From contig NZ_JAMBLR010000001.1 in NCBI RefSeq assembly GCF_023336935.1, positions 475,268 to 539,267 on the forward strand: a stretch of DNA of 64,000 nucleotides. Direction: 5' to 3'. Every line of letters begins with the position of its first letter. Positions within the stretch are counted from its first letter, which is position 1. The notes beneath the pieces are model-generated. The model searched no databases and was not told the origin of the DNA. It saw nothing but the letters and a program-made list of their open reading frames with translations. Shown in pieces: positions 49,088 to 57,820 of this stretch. This DNA is from Phascolarctobacterium sp. ET69 (lineage in GTDB: Bacteria; Bacillota; Negativicutes; Acidaminococcales; Acidaminococcaceae). The position numbers were made by a program, and so were the translations under genes.

Positions 49088-49738
49088 TTATTTTACAAAA
49101 GACATAACTTCTGCTGCAAAATCTTCCTGTTTCTTTTCAATGCCTTCACCAAGCTGATAACGGGTGAAACGGCGGATAGCAATGTTTTCACCGATTTTAG
49201 CAATGGATTCGGTAATTAAATCGCTGATGGTTTTGTCCGGGTCTTTAACGAAGGGCTGTTCCAGCAGGCAAACTTCTTTGTAGTATTTTTCAATACGGCC
49301 GGTAACCATTTTTTCAATGATTTTTTCCGGTTTGCCTTCGTTGCGGGCCTGTTCGGAAAGAACCATTTTTTCGTGTTCAAGTTCTGCTGCCGGAACTTCT
49401 TCACGGCGCAGGTAGCTCGGGTTAGCAGCAGCAATGTGCATTGCAATATCTTTTACGAGGGATTTGAAAGCATCGGTTTTGGCAACGAAGTCGGTTTCGC
49501 AGTTAACTTCAACCAGAACGCCGATGCGTCCGCCGCCGTGAATGTAGGATTCTACCAAACCTTCGGCAGCAATGCGGCCTGCTTTTTTAGCAGCGGCAGC
49601 AAGGCCTTTTTCACGTAAAAAGTCAATTGCTTTATCCATATCGCCTTCGGTTGCGGCAAGGGCTTTTTTGCAGTCCATCATGCCGGCACCGGTGCGTTCG
49701 CGTAATTCTTTTACTAATGCAGCGGTAATTTCAGCCAT
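49088..49738 (-). CDS. tsf: elongation factor Ts
   Basis: A 216-aa nucleotide exchange factor for EF-Tu: [19 protein letters not shown] (N-terminal UBA-type domain), [23 protein letters not shown] (signature) and a single core subdomain pair typical of short EF-Ts. It lies 27 nt after rpsB in the same operon. Confidence 0.97.
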   Translation of the reverse strand: MAEITAALVKELRERTGAGMMDCKKALAATEGDMDKAIDFLREKGLAAAAKKAGRIAAEGLVESYIHGGGRIGVLVEVNCETDFVAKTDAFKSLVKDIAMHIAAANPSYLRREEVPAAELEHEKMVLSEQARNEGKPEKIIEKMVTGRIEKYYKEVCLLEQPFVKDPDKTISDLITESIAKIGENIAIRRFTRYQLGEGIEKKQEDFAAEVMSFVK

Positions 49739-49765
49739 TTATTATTCCTCCTGAAATCTTAAAAA

Positions 49766-50509
49766 TTATTCTGCGTCTTCAGCAGCTGCGGTTTCTTCAA
49801 CAACTTCTGCAGCTTCTTCGGTCTGCATGCCCTGACGGCCTTCCAGAACAGCGTCAGCCATTTTAGCGGTAAGAAGTTTTACAGCGCGGATAGCGTCGTC
49901 GTTTGCCGGAATTACATGGTCGATAACGTCCGGGTCGCAGTTGGTATCAACAGTTGCAACGATAGGAATGTTCAGTTTGCGAGCTTCCATAACTGCAATG
50001 TTTTCTTTGCGCGGGTCGATGATGAACAGAGCGCCCGGCAGTTTTTTCATATCTTTAATGCCGCCGAGATATTTGGTGAGTTTTTCCATTTCATGGCGCA
50101 GGCCGATAACTTCTTTTTTCGGCAGTACGTCAAAAGTGCCGTCCGCTTCCATTGCTTCCAGAGTGCGCAGGCGTTTAATACGGCCCTGAATGGTTTTGAA
50201 GTTGGTCATCATGCCGCCCAGCCAACGTTCGTTTACATAGAACATGTTGCAGCGGAGAGCTTCTTCACGGATAGCTTCCTGAGCCTGTTTTTTGGTGCCT
50301 ACGAACAAAATGCTTTCGCCGCTTGCAGCAACGTCACGCATGAAGTTATAAGCTTCTTCTACTTTTTTAACGGTTTTCTGTAGGTCGATAATGTAGATAC
50401 CGTTTCTTTCAGTGAAGATGTACGGAGCCATTTTAGGGTTCCAGCGGCGGGTCTGATGACCGAAATGTACGCCGGCTTCGAGTAATTGTTTCATAGAGAT
50501 AATTGCCAT
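49766..50509 (-). CDS. rpsB: ribosomal protein uS2
   Basis: A 247-aa protein with signatures [22 protein letters not shown] and [19 protein letters not shown], a coiled-coil insertion (residues about 105-150) and an acidic Ala/Glu tail. It binds the 30S head late in assembly. It is preceded by a clear promoter and a structured leader, a likely site of autoregulation. Confidence 0.98.
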   Translation of the reverse strand: MAIISMKQLLEAGVHFGHQTRRWNPKMAPYIFTERNGIYIIDLQKTVKKVEEAYNFMRDVAASGESILFVGTKKQAQEAIREEALRCNMFYVNERWLGGMMTNFKTIQGRIKRLRTLEAMEADGTFDVLPKKEVIGLRHEMEKLTKYLGGIKDMKKLPGALFIIDPRKENIAVMEARKLNIPIVATVDTNCDPDVIDHVIPANDDAIRAVKLLTAKMADAVLEGRQGMQTEEAAEVVEETAAAEDAE

Positions 50510-50639
50510 TTTTCTTTCCTCCTGTTTTTTCCTCCGCCTGCATCAGCTCTGCCCTAACCTTGCGGACAGCGGGCAAATCCGCAGACGTGTGTATTTTTAC
50601 ACGCGTAATATTATATCACAAGCTGTTTAAAGCAGGCAA
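50510..50639 (-). promoter_or_regulatory. rpsB promoter and structured 5' leader
   Basis: On the minus strand -35 TTGCCT (50639-50634), an 18-bp spacer and -10 TATAAT (50615-50610). The leader of about 95 nt contains ACGCGTGTA / TACACACGT (one mismatch) and TGCGGA / TCCGCA stems before the GGAGG. This could be an S2-binding autoregulatory RNA. Confidence 0.75.
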
Positions 50640-50657
50640 GCCTAAATTGTAAAATTT

Positions 50658-51416
50658 TTACAAAAAATTGCCTGCTGCCAAAGCAAGATACTCTTTTAGC
50701 GCCATTGCCGTCAAATCAAGCGCATAAGCCTGAGGCACAAAGCTGAACGGCGAAATTACAATTTTGCCTGAAGAAAGATAATCGCAGGGATATGCGGTTA
50801 CTTCCATATCAGTGTCTTTAACGGCAGCAAAATTCTGCATGGCGCGCGGCATATGCAGGGCAGATGTTACAACAGCAATTCTTTTCCAGCCGTTTTCCTT
50901 AGAGGCAGCAATAATATTCTGCGCGTTCTGCCTGGTGTTAAGCGCTTTGGTATCGGTATAAACCATATTTTCCTTTACGCCCATACTTATAAGGACGCGT
51001 TTGGCAATTTCCGCTTCACCGCCGCTGTCTTTAAACACCTGCCCTCCGCTTACAATCAGCGGCACGCCAAGCATTCTCTGCAGGCGCATGCCGGTTGCCA
51101 GCCTGTTCATGCCTGCCGCCGCAAGTGCGCCTTCACCGTCAATATCTGGCACGCCGCTTACGGCACCGCCGCCCAATACGGCAATTACATCCGCTTTTAC
51201 GGCGGATTGCTGCGTATACCTGCTTTCCAGACCATGCGTTAAAAGCTGCGCCGTTGGCATTGAAGAAGCAAAATACAAAAGCAAAGTAATAAGCGCCGCA
51301 GCAAATTTTCCGGCTGCTTTGCGCTTAAACAGATAAAAGGTTAATGCTGCAAGCAGCAGAACAATACAGCCCGGAGGCAGCAGCCATAATAAAATAAATT
51401 TTAAAATATACATCAT
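50658..51416 (-). CDS. YdcF/ElyC-like DUF218 membrane protein
   Basis: A 252-aa protein with two N-terminal transmembrane helices (residues about 5-60) and a DUF218 domain: KADVIAVLGGGAVSG, RLQRMLGVPLIVSGGQ, NTRQNAQNII, VVTSALHMPRAMQNF. The family has links to envelope and lipid-carrier metabolism (ElyC, SanA); the exact reaction is not established. It overlaps the upstream dehydrogenase gene by 4 nt. Confidence 0.88.
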   Translation of the reverse strand: MMYILKFILLWLLPPGCIVLLLAALTFYLFKRKAAGKFAAALITLLLYFASSMPTAQLLTHGLESRYTQQSAVKADVIAVLGGGAVSGVPDIDGEGALAAAGMNRLATGMRLQRMLGVPLIVSGGQVFKDSGGEAEIAKRVLISMGVKENMVYTDTKALNTRQNAQNIIAASKENGWKRIAVVTSALHMPRAMQNFAAVKDTDMEVTAYPCDYLSSGKIVISPFSFVPQAYALDLTAMALKEYLALAAGNFL

Positions 51417-52468
51417 TCACATTCATCCAGCATTGCTACATACAGCTGCCGGAAAAGTTCTTCCGTAAGATTAATTTTATTAAGAATCGTATAGCGCTCT
51501 TTGCGCACTTCCTTGGCAAACATCCACGCCTTTATAAACATGTCTTCGGTTATGCCAAGTTTTGCCGGGTTAACGCTGATATCATAGGCTTTCAAAAAGT
51601 CAAGCACCACATGATGGTCCCTGCCCTGCAATTTGCACGAAACAACACTGCCCATGCCTACCAGAATACCGTGCGGAATATTATGGTCAAAAAGTTCATC
51701 CATCGCATGGCTGAACAGATGCTCCGAACCGCTGCAGGGACGCGAATTTCCTGCAAGCTGCATGGAAAGCCCGCTCAGTACCAAAGACTGCGCCAGCATT
51801 TTAATGCCCGGAATTGATGTAAGCGATTTTTCTTCCGAATATAAAAGCGAGTTGAACGCCGTTTCCGAAAGCATATAGGCAAAATCGTTGGGGCGGTCAT
51901 TGTTTTCGTCACAGCCGAGCTGCCAGTCATAAAGAGCAGTGTAGTTGCTGATAGTATCGCCCACGCCAGCTTTCAGCAAAAGGCGCGGCGCTTCAAAAAT
52001 AATGTCCGTATCAATTAAAAGGCCGTCCGGAATTTTAGAAGTAAATGAGTGGCGGCGTCCGTTCTGCGCCAAAAGCACCGATACGGGCGAACATACGCCG
52101 TCATTACTGAGAGCAGTAGGAATGGCAATATAGGCAACATTGGCAACAAAGGCTGCATATTTTGCCGTATCAAGCGCCGTTCCGCCGCCGAGGCCTATAA
52201 CAAGGCGTATATTATTCATGGCAACTTTTTTTGCCACTTCCACAGCAAAATCAAATGAACTTTCTTTAACCGTTACAATTTCATAGCCGCGCAGCTGATT
52301 TAAAAGTATTTTTACTTTCCTGTCAAGCGTTTGCAGCAGGCCTTCCGTTGTTAAAATTAAAGTTTTGGCAAATACCAGCTTTGGCATATATAAATTAAGG
52401 TTTTTATTAAGGTCGGTAACTGCATTTGCTTTAACCTGCATAAAAAGCGGCAATGAATAGTTACTCAT
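51413..52468 (-). CDS. glycerol-1-phosphate dehydrogenase-like protein (AraM/EgsA family)
   Basis: A 351-aa iron-type dehydrogenase-fold protein. VIGLGGGTALDTAKYAAF (NAD-binding), AIPTALSNDGVCSPVSVL, KIPDGLLIDTDI and KAGVGDTISNYTALYDW match the sn-glycerol-1-phosphate dehydrogenase group. SGSEHLFSHAMDEL and IPHGILVGMGSVV supply metal-binding His residues. It would reduce DHAP to G1P. ATG 52468 with GGGAGGG is preferred over an ATG 24 nt upstream. Operonic with the DUF218 gene. Confidence 0.82.
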   Translation of the reverse strand: MSNYSLPLFMQVKANAVTDLNKNLNLYMPKLVFAKTLILTTEGLLQTLDRKVKILLNQLRGYEIVTVKESSFDFAVEVAKKVAMNNIRLVIGLGGGTALDTAKYAAFVANVAYIAIPTALSNDGVCSPVSVLLAQNGRRHSFTSKIPDGLLIDTDIIFEAPRLLLKAGVGDTISNYTALYDWQLGCDENNDRPNDFAYMLSETAFNSLLYSEEKSLTSIPGIKMLAQSLVLSGLSMQLAGNSRPCSGSEHLFSHAMDELFDHNIPHGILVGMGSVVSCKLQGRDHHVVLDFLKAYDISVNPAKLGITEDMFIKAWMFAKEVRKERYTILNKINLTEELFRQLYVAMLDECE

Positions 52469-52500
52469 AAATTCGTCCCTCCCTAAATACAACTAATTTT

Positions 52501-52509
52501 ATTATACCA
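52501..52509 (-). promoter_or_regulatory. extended -10 promoter for the G1P dehydrogenase gene
   Basis: TGGTATAAT on the minus strand (extended -10, TG-N-TATAAT), 32 bp before the ATG. The -35 region is weak (TTTTCA with 15-bp spacing). Confidence 0.55.
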
Positions 52510-52557
52510 TTTGTAAAAGCCTGAAAATATTTAATACATAAATTTTACACAGATTAT

Positions 52558-52590
52558 ACAAAAAGGGCAGCTATGTTTATAACTGCCCTT
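52558..52590 (-). terminator. terminator after the 363-aa hypothetical gene
   Basis: AAGGGCAG / CTGCCCTT stem with extra inner pairs, followed by TTTTTG on the minus strand, directly after the stop at 52595. Confidence 0.8.
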
Positions 52591-52594
52591 CTTT

Positions 52595-53686
52595 TCAGCG
52601 AACATCTTCTAAAAGCCGCAAATATTTATCTTTTACAAGATCCTGCTCAAAAATATTTTTCAGGTATTTAAGCTGTTTTTTGCTGGTTCGCGGCTGCTGT
52701 GCTGCCCAATACCCCAGCGTAAGCTGAATAAAAAGGCGGCTGCGCTGCCGGTATTTTTTGCTTTCTTTTGCTTCGCCATACGAAAACCAGCTCTGGTAAA
52801 GACTTAGTTCGTCCTCCATGGCCTGCCGCGCCGCCGCGGCAATAAAATCGCGCCAGGAGCGCAAAAGCAAACGTACTGTTTTAATGCGCAGTTTTCCGTC
52901 AGCTTCCTTTAATATTTGTTTCAGCAAAACCAGCGAAAAATTCTGCACCGGCGCATATACTTCAAACGCTTTGGCAACGCCGTCCCACGCTGCATACATC
53001 TGCATATGCAGCATAACGTACATTAAAATGCTGCGGGTTAAAGTAAAGCTGCGCTGTTTAAGCAAAAAGTAAAACAATCCGTTTAAAAGCTGGTTTACAA
53101 CATCATGCCAGCCTCGCCTTGCTGCCTGCGCCGCAAGGCATGCCCACCCGCGCAGAAACGGAAACAGCAGTTCTTCCGTAACATTTTCGTTTCTGCACAA
53201 ACGCAGGCTCAGCCAGTGCAGCATCGGCAAAATGTCTGTATAACGTCGGTCGGCCGCAATAAACATCAAGGCATTCAAAACACCGATAAAAGCATCTGTG
53301 TTTTCCTTAACGTAATTATTTTTAGCGTAACGCACCGCCAGTTTGCTTACGGCAGCGGCAAAAATACCTTTATTATGCGTGCGCGCCGCCATTACAGCGG
53401 CATAGCGCAGATTCTGCAAAAAAACATTTTCTGTTTGTGCATCCTCCGGAGCTATGTCCAGTGAACAAACAGATAATAAATTAAGTGCTTTCAGCGCGCT
53501 GCGGCAGTAATTATGCTTTAACGCCAGGCAGGCCAGCAGCCCGAGCGTTTCCATTTTAAACTGCAAATCTCCGGCTGAAGATTCCTGAAATTTTAAAGCT
53601 GCCGCATCAAAAGCATCTTCGTCACCTTTACGCAGCGCGGTAATGCAATCTGTTTTTAAATTTTCCAATTCATTATCGGCTGCCAT
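52595..53686 (-). CDS. hypothetical all-helical protein
   Basis: A 363-aa protein, almost entirely alpha-helical and rich in Ala, Leu, Arg and aromatic residues, without transmembrane segments or catalytic motifs. It looks like an alpha-solenoid: helices of about 15-20 residues recur (for example ALKHNYCRSALKALNLLS, WHDVVNQLLNGLFYFLLKQ). It is 14 nt after pyruvate kinase in the same direction and ends with a terminator. I do not recognise the family; a scaffold or protein-binding role is only a guess. Confidence 0.75.
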   Translation of the reverse strand: MAADNELENLKTDCITALRKGDEDAFDAAALKFQESSAGDLQFKMETLGLLACLALKHNYCRSALKALNLLSVCSLDIAPEDAQTENVFLQNLRYAAVMAARTHNKGIFAAAVSKLAVRYAKNNYVKENTDAFIGVLNALMFIAADRRYTDILPMLHWLSLRLCRNENVTEELLFPFLRGWACLAAQAARRGWHDVVNQLLNGLFYFLLKQRSFTLTRSILMYVMLHMQMYAAWDGVAKAFEVYAPVQNFSLVLLKQILKEADGKLRIKTVRLLLRSWRDFIAAAARQAMEDELSLYQSWFSYGEAKESKKYRQRSRLFIQLTLGYWAAQQPRTSKKQLKYLKNIFEQDLVKDKYLRLLEDVR

Positions 53687-53700
53687 TTCAAAACTCCTGT

Positions 53701-55458
53701 TTACATAATATTGCTGGTGCCTTCATACACAATGCCGCTCACCGTATCAACGGTAACGGTTGTGCCGTCTTTCAGCGACTGCATGGCTCCGCACGCACCA
53801 ACTATGGCCGGAACGCCGCAGCCCACAGCTACAATTGCAGCAGTGGAAGTAAGGCCGCCTTCTTCGGCAATAATAGCGCCTGCCGCCGCCGCGTATTTGC
53901 CTGCTTCATCAGGCAGAACGTCAACCACAAGTATATCCCCGGCTTTAAGTTTGCCGGTAAAATCTTCCGGTTTTGTGCATTTGCATACCACACCTGTAAT
54001 TGATTGCAGGCCAATGCCAACGCCGCTGACAAGTTTTCTGCTCATGGCAACAACTTTAATAAGGTTTGTCGTGCCGGGCTTGCCGACAGGAACACCGGCC
54101 GTAACAATAACATTATCGCCGTCTTTAACGAGGCCGCATTTTTTAACGCAGCTTAAAGAACTTTCTATCAATTCGTCGGTATTGTCAGACCACGGCCCCA
54201 ATACCGGGCAAACGCCCCAGTAAAGCTGCATAGCCCGTACCGTCTGCGGATGGCGGGACACGCCTATTACACCTGCCGCCGGACGGTATTTGGCAAGCAT
54301 GCGTGCCGTAAAGCCGGATTCCGTAATGCTTACAATGGCGTCACTGCCAAGTTCCTGCGCAATCTGCACGGTTGCATGGCTGATAGCTTCCGTTGAATGA
54401 ATGCGCTCGCCAATGCCTTTGTTTTTAAAAATCTGGGCATAATCAAGCGCAGTTTCGGTCTGCTCGGCAATTTTTGCCATGGTGCGTACCGCTTCCAGCG
54501 GATATTTGCCGGACGCTGTTTCGCCGCTGAGCATAATATCGTCAGTGCCGTCAAAAATTGCATTGGCAATATCGCTTGCTTCCGCACGGGTTGCACGGTA
54601 GCTGGTAATCATGCTTTCAAGCATCTGTGTTGCGGTAATTACCGGCTTGCCTGCCTTGTTGCAGCTGCGGATGATATTTTTCTGTACCAAAGGCACAACT
54701 TCGGCTGGTATTTCCACACCAAGGTCACCGCGGGCAACCATAACGCCGTCGGAAACGGCAATAATTTCTTCAATATTTTTTACACCGGCATGATTTTCAA
54801 TTTTGGATATAATGCCCATGGAAGAACCGACTTCTTCCAGCACGCGGCGTATGGCAAGCACATCATCTGCTTTTTGCACAAACGAAGCCGCAACATAGTC
54901 CATGCCGAGTTTTGCGGCAAAAGTAATGTCGCTGATATCCTGTTCGGATAAAAACGGCAGTTTCAGTTCCACACCCGGGCAGGCTACGCGTTTGCGCGAG
55001 CTGATTTCGCCGCCATGCACAACTTTGGTATAAATTTTGCCGCCCTGTACATCAACATCAGTTACTTCAAGCGCCAAAAGCCCGTCCGAAAGAAGAATTG
55101 CGTTGCCGGGCTGCAATTCTTCCGGCAAACCGGCGTAATTTACATAGGAAATTTCCTGCGTGCCTTCAATTTCTTCTGTTGTAAGCGTAAAACTGTCGCC
55201 CTCTTTTAAAATAACCCTGCCTTCTTTAAAAATACCAAGGCGCATCTCAGGCCCCTTGGTATCGGCAATTAAAGCTATTGGTTTTTCAACTTCGGCGGCA
55301 GCTTTGCGCACTAATTCCACGCGGCGCGCATGGTCTTCATGGCAGCCATGCGAAAAATTAAAACGTGCCAGGTCCATGCCGGAACGCATCATTTCTGCCA
55401 GTAAAGCAGCATCGTCCGTGCTTGGGCCCATAGTGCAGATAATTTTGGTTTTTTTCAT
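53701..55458 (-). CDS. pyk: pyruvate kinase with C-terminal PEP-utiliser-like domain
   Basis: A 585-aa enzyme making pyruvate and ATP from PEP. TKIICTMGPSTDD, DLARFNFSHGC, MGIISKIENHAGV (catalytic Lys and Glu) and the VMVARGDLGVEIP block are intact. After residue about 475 an extra swivel domain follows, as in Bacillus-type enzymes, with EEGGLTSTAAIVA where PEP-utilising enzymes have the phosphohistidine motif GGxxSHxA; here Thr replaces His. ATG 55458 with GGAGG is chosen over the frame's earlier opening. Confidence 0.95.
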   Translation of the reverse strand: MKKTKIICTMGPSTDDAALLAEMMRSGMDLARFNFSHGCHEDHARRVELVRKAAAEVEKPIALIADTKGPEMRLGIFKEGRVILKEGDSFTLTTEEIEGTQEISYVNYAGLPEELQPGNAILLSDGLLALEVTDVDVQGGKIYTKVVHGGEISSRKRVACPGVELKLPFLSEQDISDITFAAKLGMDYVAASFVQKADDVLAIRRVLEEVGSSMGIISKIENHAGVKNIEEIIAVSDGVMVARGDLGVEIPAEVVPLVQKNIIRSCNKAGKPVITATQMLESMITSYRATRAEASDIANAIFDGTDDIMLSGETASGKYPLEAVRTMAKIAEQTETALDYAQIFKNKGIGERIHSTEAISHATVQIAQELGSDAIVSITESGFTARMLAKYRPAAGVIGVSRHPQTVRAMQLYWGVCPVLGPWSDNTDELIESSLSCVKKCGLVKDGDNVIVTAGVPVGKPGTTNLIKVVAMSRKLVSGVGIGLQSITGVVCKCTKPEDFTGKLKAGDILVVDVLPDEAGKYAAAAGAIIAEEGGLTSTAAIVAVGCGVPAIVGACGAMQSLKDGTTVTVDTVSGIVYEGTSNIM

Positions 55459-55472
55459 AATATTCCTCCGGC

Positions 55473-55676
55473 TTACGCGCGAAAACGGTTCTCGCAAAGC
55501 ACCTCATAAGCATCTTCTGCTTCGGAGTAAGGGACGCTGATTTCATAAGCGCCCCCCTGTCCACCTTTTTTAGCTCCGGCTACATTCATCTGTATCAGAA
55601 AGCCATTGTTTGTAAGCAGTTCTTTAATCTCCTGCGCGTTCTCCTTGGTCTGCGCAATATAAACTACTTTCCACAC
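55473..55676 (-). CDS. small DUF2007-like protein
   Basis: A 67-aa protein starting at GTG 55676, nine bases after GGAGG: VVYIAQTKENAQEIKELLTNNGFLIQMNV, then AYEISVPYSEAEDAYEVL. The ferredoxin-like beta-alpha-beta pattern resembles the DUF2007 putative signal-transducing group. It lies between etfA and pyk, co-directional. The frame is open farther upstream but that part overlaps etfA. Confidence 0.72.
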   Translation of the reverse strand: MWKVVYIAQTKENAQEIKELLTNNGFLIQMNVAGAKKGGQGGAYEISVPYSEAEDAYEVLCENRFRA

Positions 55677-55692
55677 AAATATTAAACCTCCG

Positions 55693-56886
55693 TTAAGCCT
55701 CTTTAAATGCTTTAATTTTGGCAATAAGTTTAGGCAGAATTTCCTTGGCGTCGCCGACAATGCCATACTGCGCTACTTTAAAGATAGGCGCATTGGCGTC
55801 TTTATTAACGGCAATAATAACATCGGAAGAACTCATGCCTGCAAGATGCTGGATAGCACCGGAAATACCAAAAGCAAAATATACCTTCGGCGTTACGGTT
55901 TTACCGGACTGGCCAACCTGATGGGCATGGTCAATCCAGCCTTCATCAACAACTGCGCGGGAACCGCCTACGCTGCCGTTTTCAAACAACGCTGCAAGTT
56001 CTTCCAGCATTTTAAAGTTGTCGCAGCAGCCAAGTCCGCGGCCGCCGGAGCATACAACTTCAGCATCTTCAATTTTAATGCTGCCTGCTTCGGTAATTTC
56101 TTCTTTGCGTACAAGGCTTACCTTAGATTCAACTTTATTTTTTACTTCATAGCTGATAACTTCACCGGTTCTGGAAGCATCCGCTTCTTTGGCTTTAAAT
56201 ACTTTGGATCGTACTGTACCCATCTGCGGGCGGTGTTCGTCGCAGACAATGGTTGCCAGAATATTGCCGCCCAGTGCCGGACGGGTCCATTCTACAAGGT
56301 CACCGGCAATATCAAGGCCTGTGCAGTCGGCGCAGAGGCCTGTTTTTAAGCGTGCTGCAATGCGCGGTGCAAGGTCACGGCCGTCAACAGTAGCGCCAAA
56401 CATTACTGCGCTTGGTTTATATGCTTCTGCCAGTTCGCAGAAAGCATTTGTATAAAGGTCGGTATTATATTCAGCATATTCGGCGCCGGTTACGGTATAA
56501 ACAACATCCGCACCTGCGGCAATAAGTTTTTGGGGAATATCGCCTGCTTCGGCAGCAACAAGCACTGCACAGCAGCGCTGTCCGCATTTGGCAGCCAGTT
56601 CGGAAACTTCGCCCAAAAGTTCATAAGTTACGCCAACAGGCTCGCCTTTTTCAAGTTCAACCATAACCCAAAGGTCTTTGCCTTCGCTGTTAGCTACTTC
56701 TTTTTTCTCAGCTTTTTCCATGCTGATTGCGCCAACCGGGCATTCGCCCACGCATGCGCCGCAGGAAATGCAGGTATCCTGGTTAACGGATGCTTTGCCG
56801 TCCTCCATGCTGAGCGCGCCTGCCGGACAGGTTGCAACACAGGATTCGCAGCCAATGCATTGTTCTTTATCTATTTTAATTGCCAT
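55693..56886 (-). CDS. etfA: electron transfer flavoprotein alpha subunit with N-terminal ferredoxin domain
   Basis: A 397-aa fusion. Residues 1-60 hold two 4Fe-4S motifs ([32 protein letters not shown]). The rest is EtfA, ending in the FAD-binding [26 protein letters not shown] and [13 protein letters not shown]. Ferredoxin-fused EtfA proteins occur in anaerobes and suggest electron exchange with iron-sulfur carriers or bifurcating complexes. No acyl-CoA dehydrogenase gene is adjacent. Confidence 0.95.
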   Translation of the reverse strand: MAIKIDKEQCIGCESCVATCPAGALSMEDGKASVNQDTCISCGACVGECPVGAISMEKAEKKEVANSEGKDLWVMVELEKGEPVGVTYELLGEVSELAAKCGQRCCAVLVAAEAGDIPQKLIAAGADVVYTVTGAEYAEYNTDLYTNAFCELAEAYKPSAVMFGATVDGRDLAPRIAARLKTGLCADCTGLDIAGDLVEWTRPALGGNILATIVCDEHRPQMGTVRSKVFKAKEADASRTGEVISYEVKNKVESKVSLVRKEEITEAGSIKIEDAEVVCSGGRGLGCCDNFKMLEELAALFENGSVGGSRAVVDEGWIDHAHQVGQSGKTVTPKVYFAFGISGAIQHLAGMSSSDVIIAVNKDANAPIFKVAQYGIVGDAKEILPKLIAKIKAFKEA

Positions 56887-56897
56887 GTCATTTCACC

Positions 56898-57692
56898 TCA
56901 ACGAGTAATAATATTTGCCTGTACAAGTTTTTCAATCAGCATATCAACTGCTTTATCGGTATCTTCTTCATTAATGATTTCACTGTTAACCTCGGGAACA
57001 GGAGGAGTGAAAACTTTTTTAACTTTGGTAGGAGAACCGGAAAGGCCAATCATTGTGGTATCAATGCCGAGTTCTGCTGCTGTTTTAACGGGAATAACAG
57101 CTTTTCTTGCTTTCATTTTGCCTTTAATGCTGGCAAAACGCGGCTCTTTTTCCGCTCTGGTAACGGTTACAAGGGCAGGCATTTCCACAGCAAGGGTCTG
57201 GCTGCTGCTTTCATTTTCACGGTCAACCAGAACTTTATTGCCGTCAACGCTTACTTTTAATGCGCCTGTTGCCTGCGGAAAACCAAGATGTTCAGCCATT
57301 TCCGGGCCAACCTGCGCGGTATCGCCGTCAACAGCCTGTTTGCCGCACAAAACAAGGTCTACATCGCCAAGGCTTTTTACAACACCTGCAAGCGCAAAGC
57401 TGGTTGCCAGGGTATCGCTGCCTGCCAGTGCGCGGTCACTAACCAGCACTGCTTCATCGGCACCCATGGAAATTGCTTCTTTTAAAATTTCTTCAGCCTG
57501 CGGGGGCCCCATTGATACTACCGTAACTTTAGCACCGTTGGCATCTTTTAAAATAAGGGCAGTTTCAAGTGCCTGACGGTCAAACGGATTCATGATATTC
57601 TGCACTCCGTCCCTGATAAGGGTGTTGGTTTCCGGATTGAGCTTTACTTCGGAAGTATCCGGAACCTGTTTAAGACATACTACAATATTCAT
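56898..57692 (-). CDS. etfB: electron transfer flavoprotein beta subunit
   Basis: A 264-aa partner of EtfA: NIVVCLKQVPDTSEVKL, MNPFDRQALETALILKD, VDLVLCGKQAVDGDTAQVGPEMAEHLGFPQ (nucleotide-binding loop) and a C-terminal arm contacting EtfA. The VDGDTAQVGP motif is present in full. First gene of the etfB-etfA transcript, with a clear promoter upstream. Confidence 0.96.
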   Translation of the reverse strand: MNIVVCLKQVPDTSEVKLNPETNTLIRDGVQNIMNPFDRQALETALILKDANGAKVTVVSMGPPQAEEILKEAISMGADEAVLVSDRALAGSDTLATSFALAGVVKSLGDVDLVLCGKQAVDGDTAQVGPEMAEHLGFPQATGALKVSVDGNKVLVDRENESSSQTLAVEMPALVTVTRAEKEPRFASIKGKMKARKAVIPVKTAAELGIDTTMIGLSGSPTKVKKVFTPPVPEVNSEIINEEDTDKAVDMLIEKLVQANIITR

Positions 57693-57737
57693 AAGCGACC
57701 TCCCAGAATCTTTATAAACATAATTATATACATACCT

Positions 57738-57766
57738 ATTTTACAGTTTTTAACGCCTGCTTGCAA
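57738..57766 (-). promoter_or_regulatory. etfBA promoter
   Basis: On the minus strand -35 TTGCAA, 17-bp spacer ending CTG, -10 TAAAAT. It lies about 45 bp before the etfB ATG. Confidence 0.75.
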
Positions 57767-57792
57767 GCATAAACATTATTTTAGTTAAACTC

Positions 57793-57820
57793 CTGCCTGT
57801 TTCTTTGTTATTGCAGGCAG
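57793..57820 (-). terminator. weak hairpin at the dnaE 3' end
   Basis: CTGCCTG / CAGGCAG with a 14-nt loop, starting inside the last dnaE codons. The tail (GAGTTTAACT) is only mildly T-rich, so termination may be partial. Confidence 0.4.

Noticed and set aside
53711..54223. Rightward frame of 170 codons in pyruvate kinase
   Set aside because: Antisense shadow rich in Pro/Ser/Thr, over a conserved domain; no regulatory signals.
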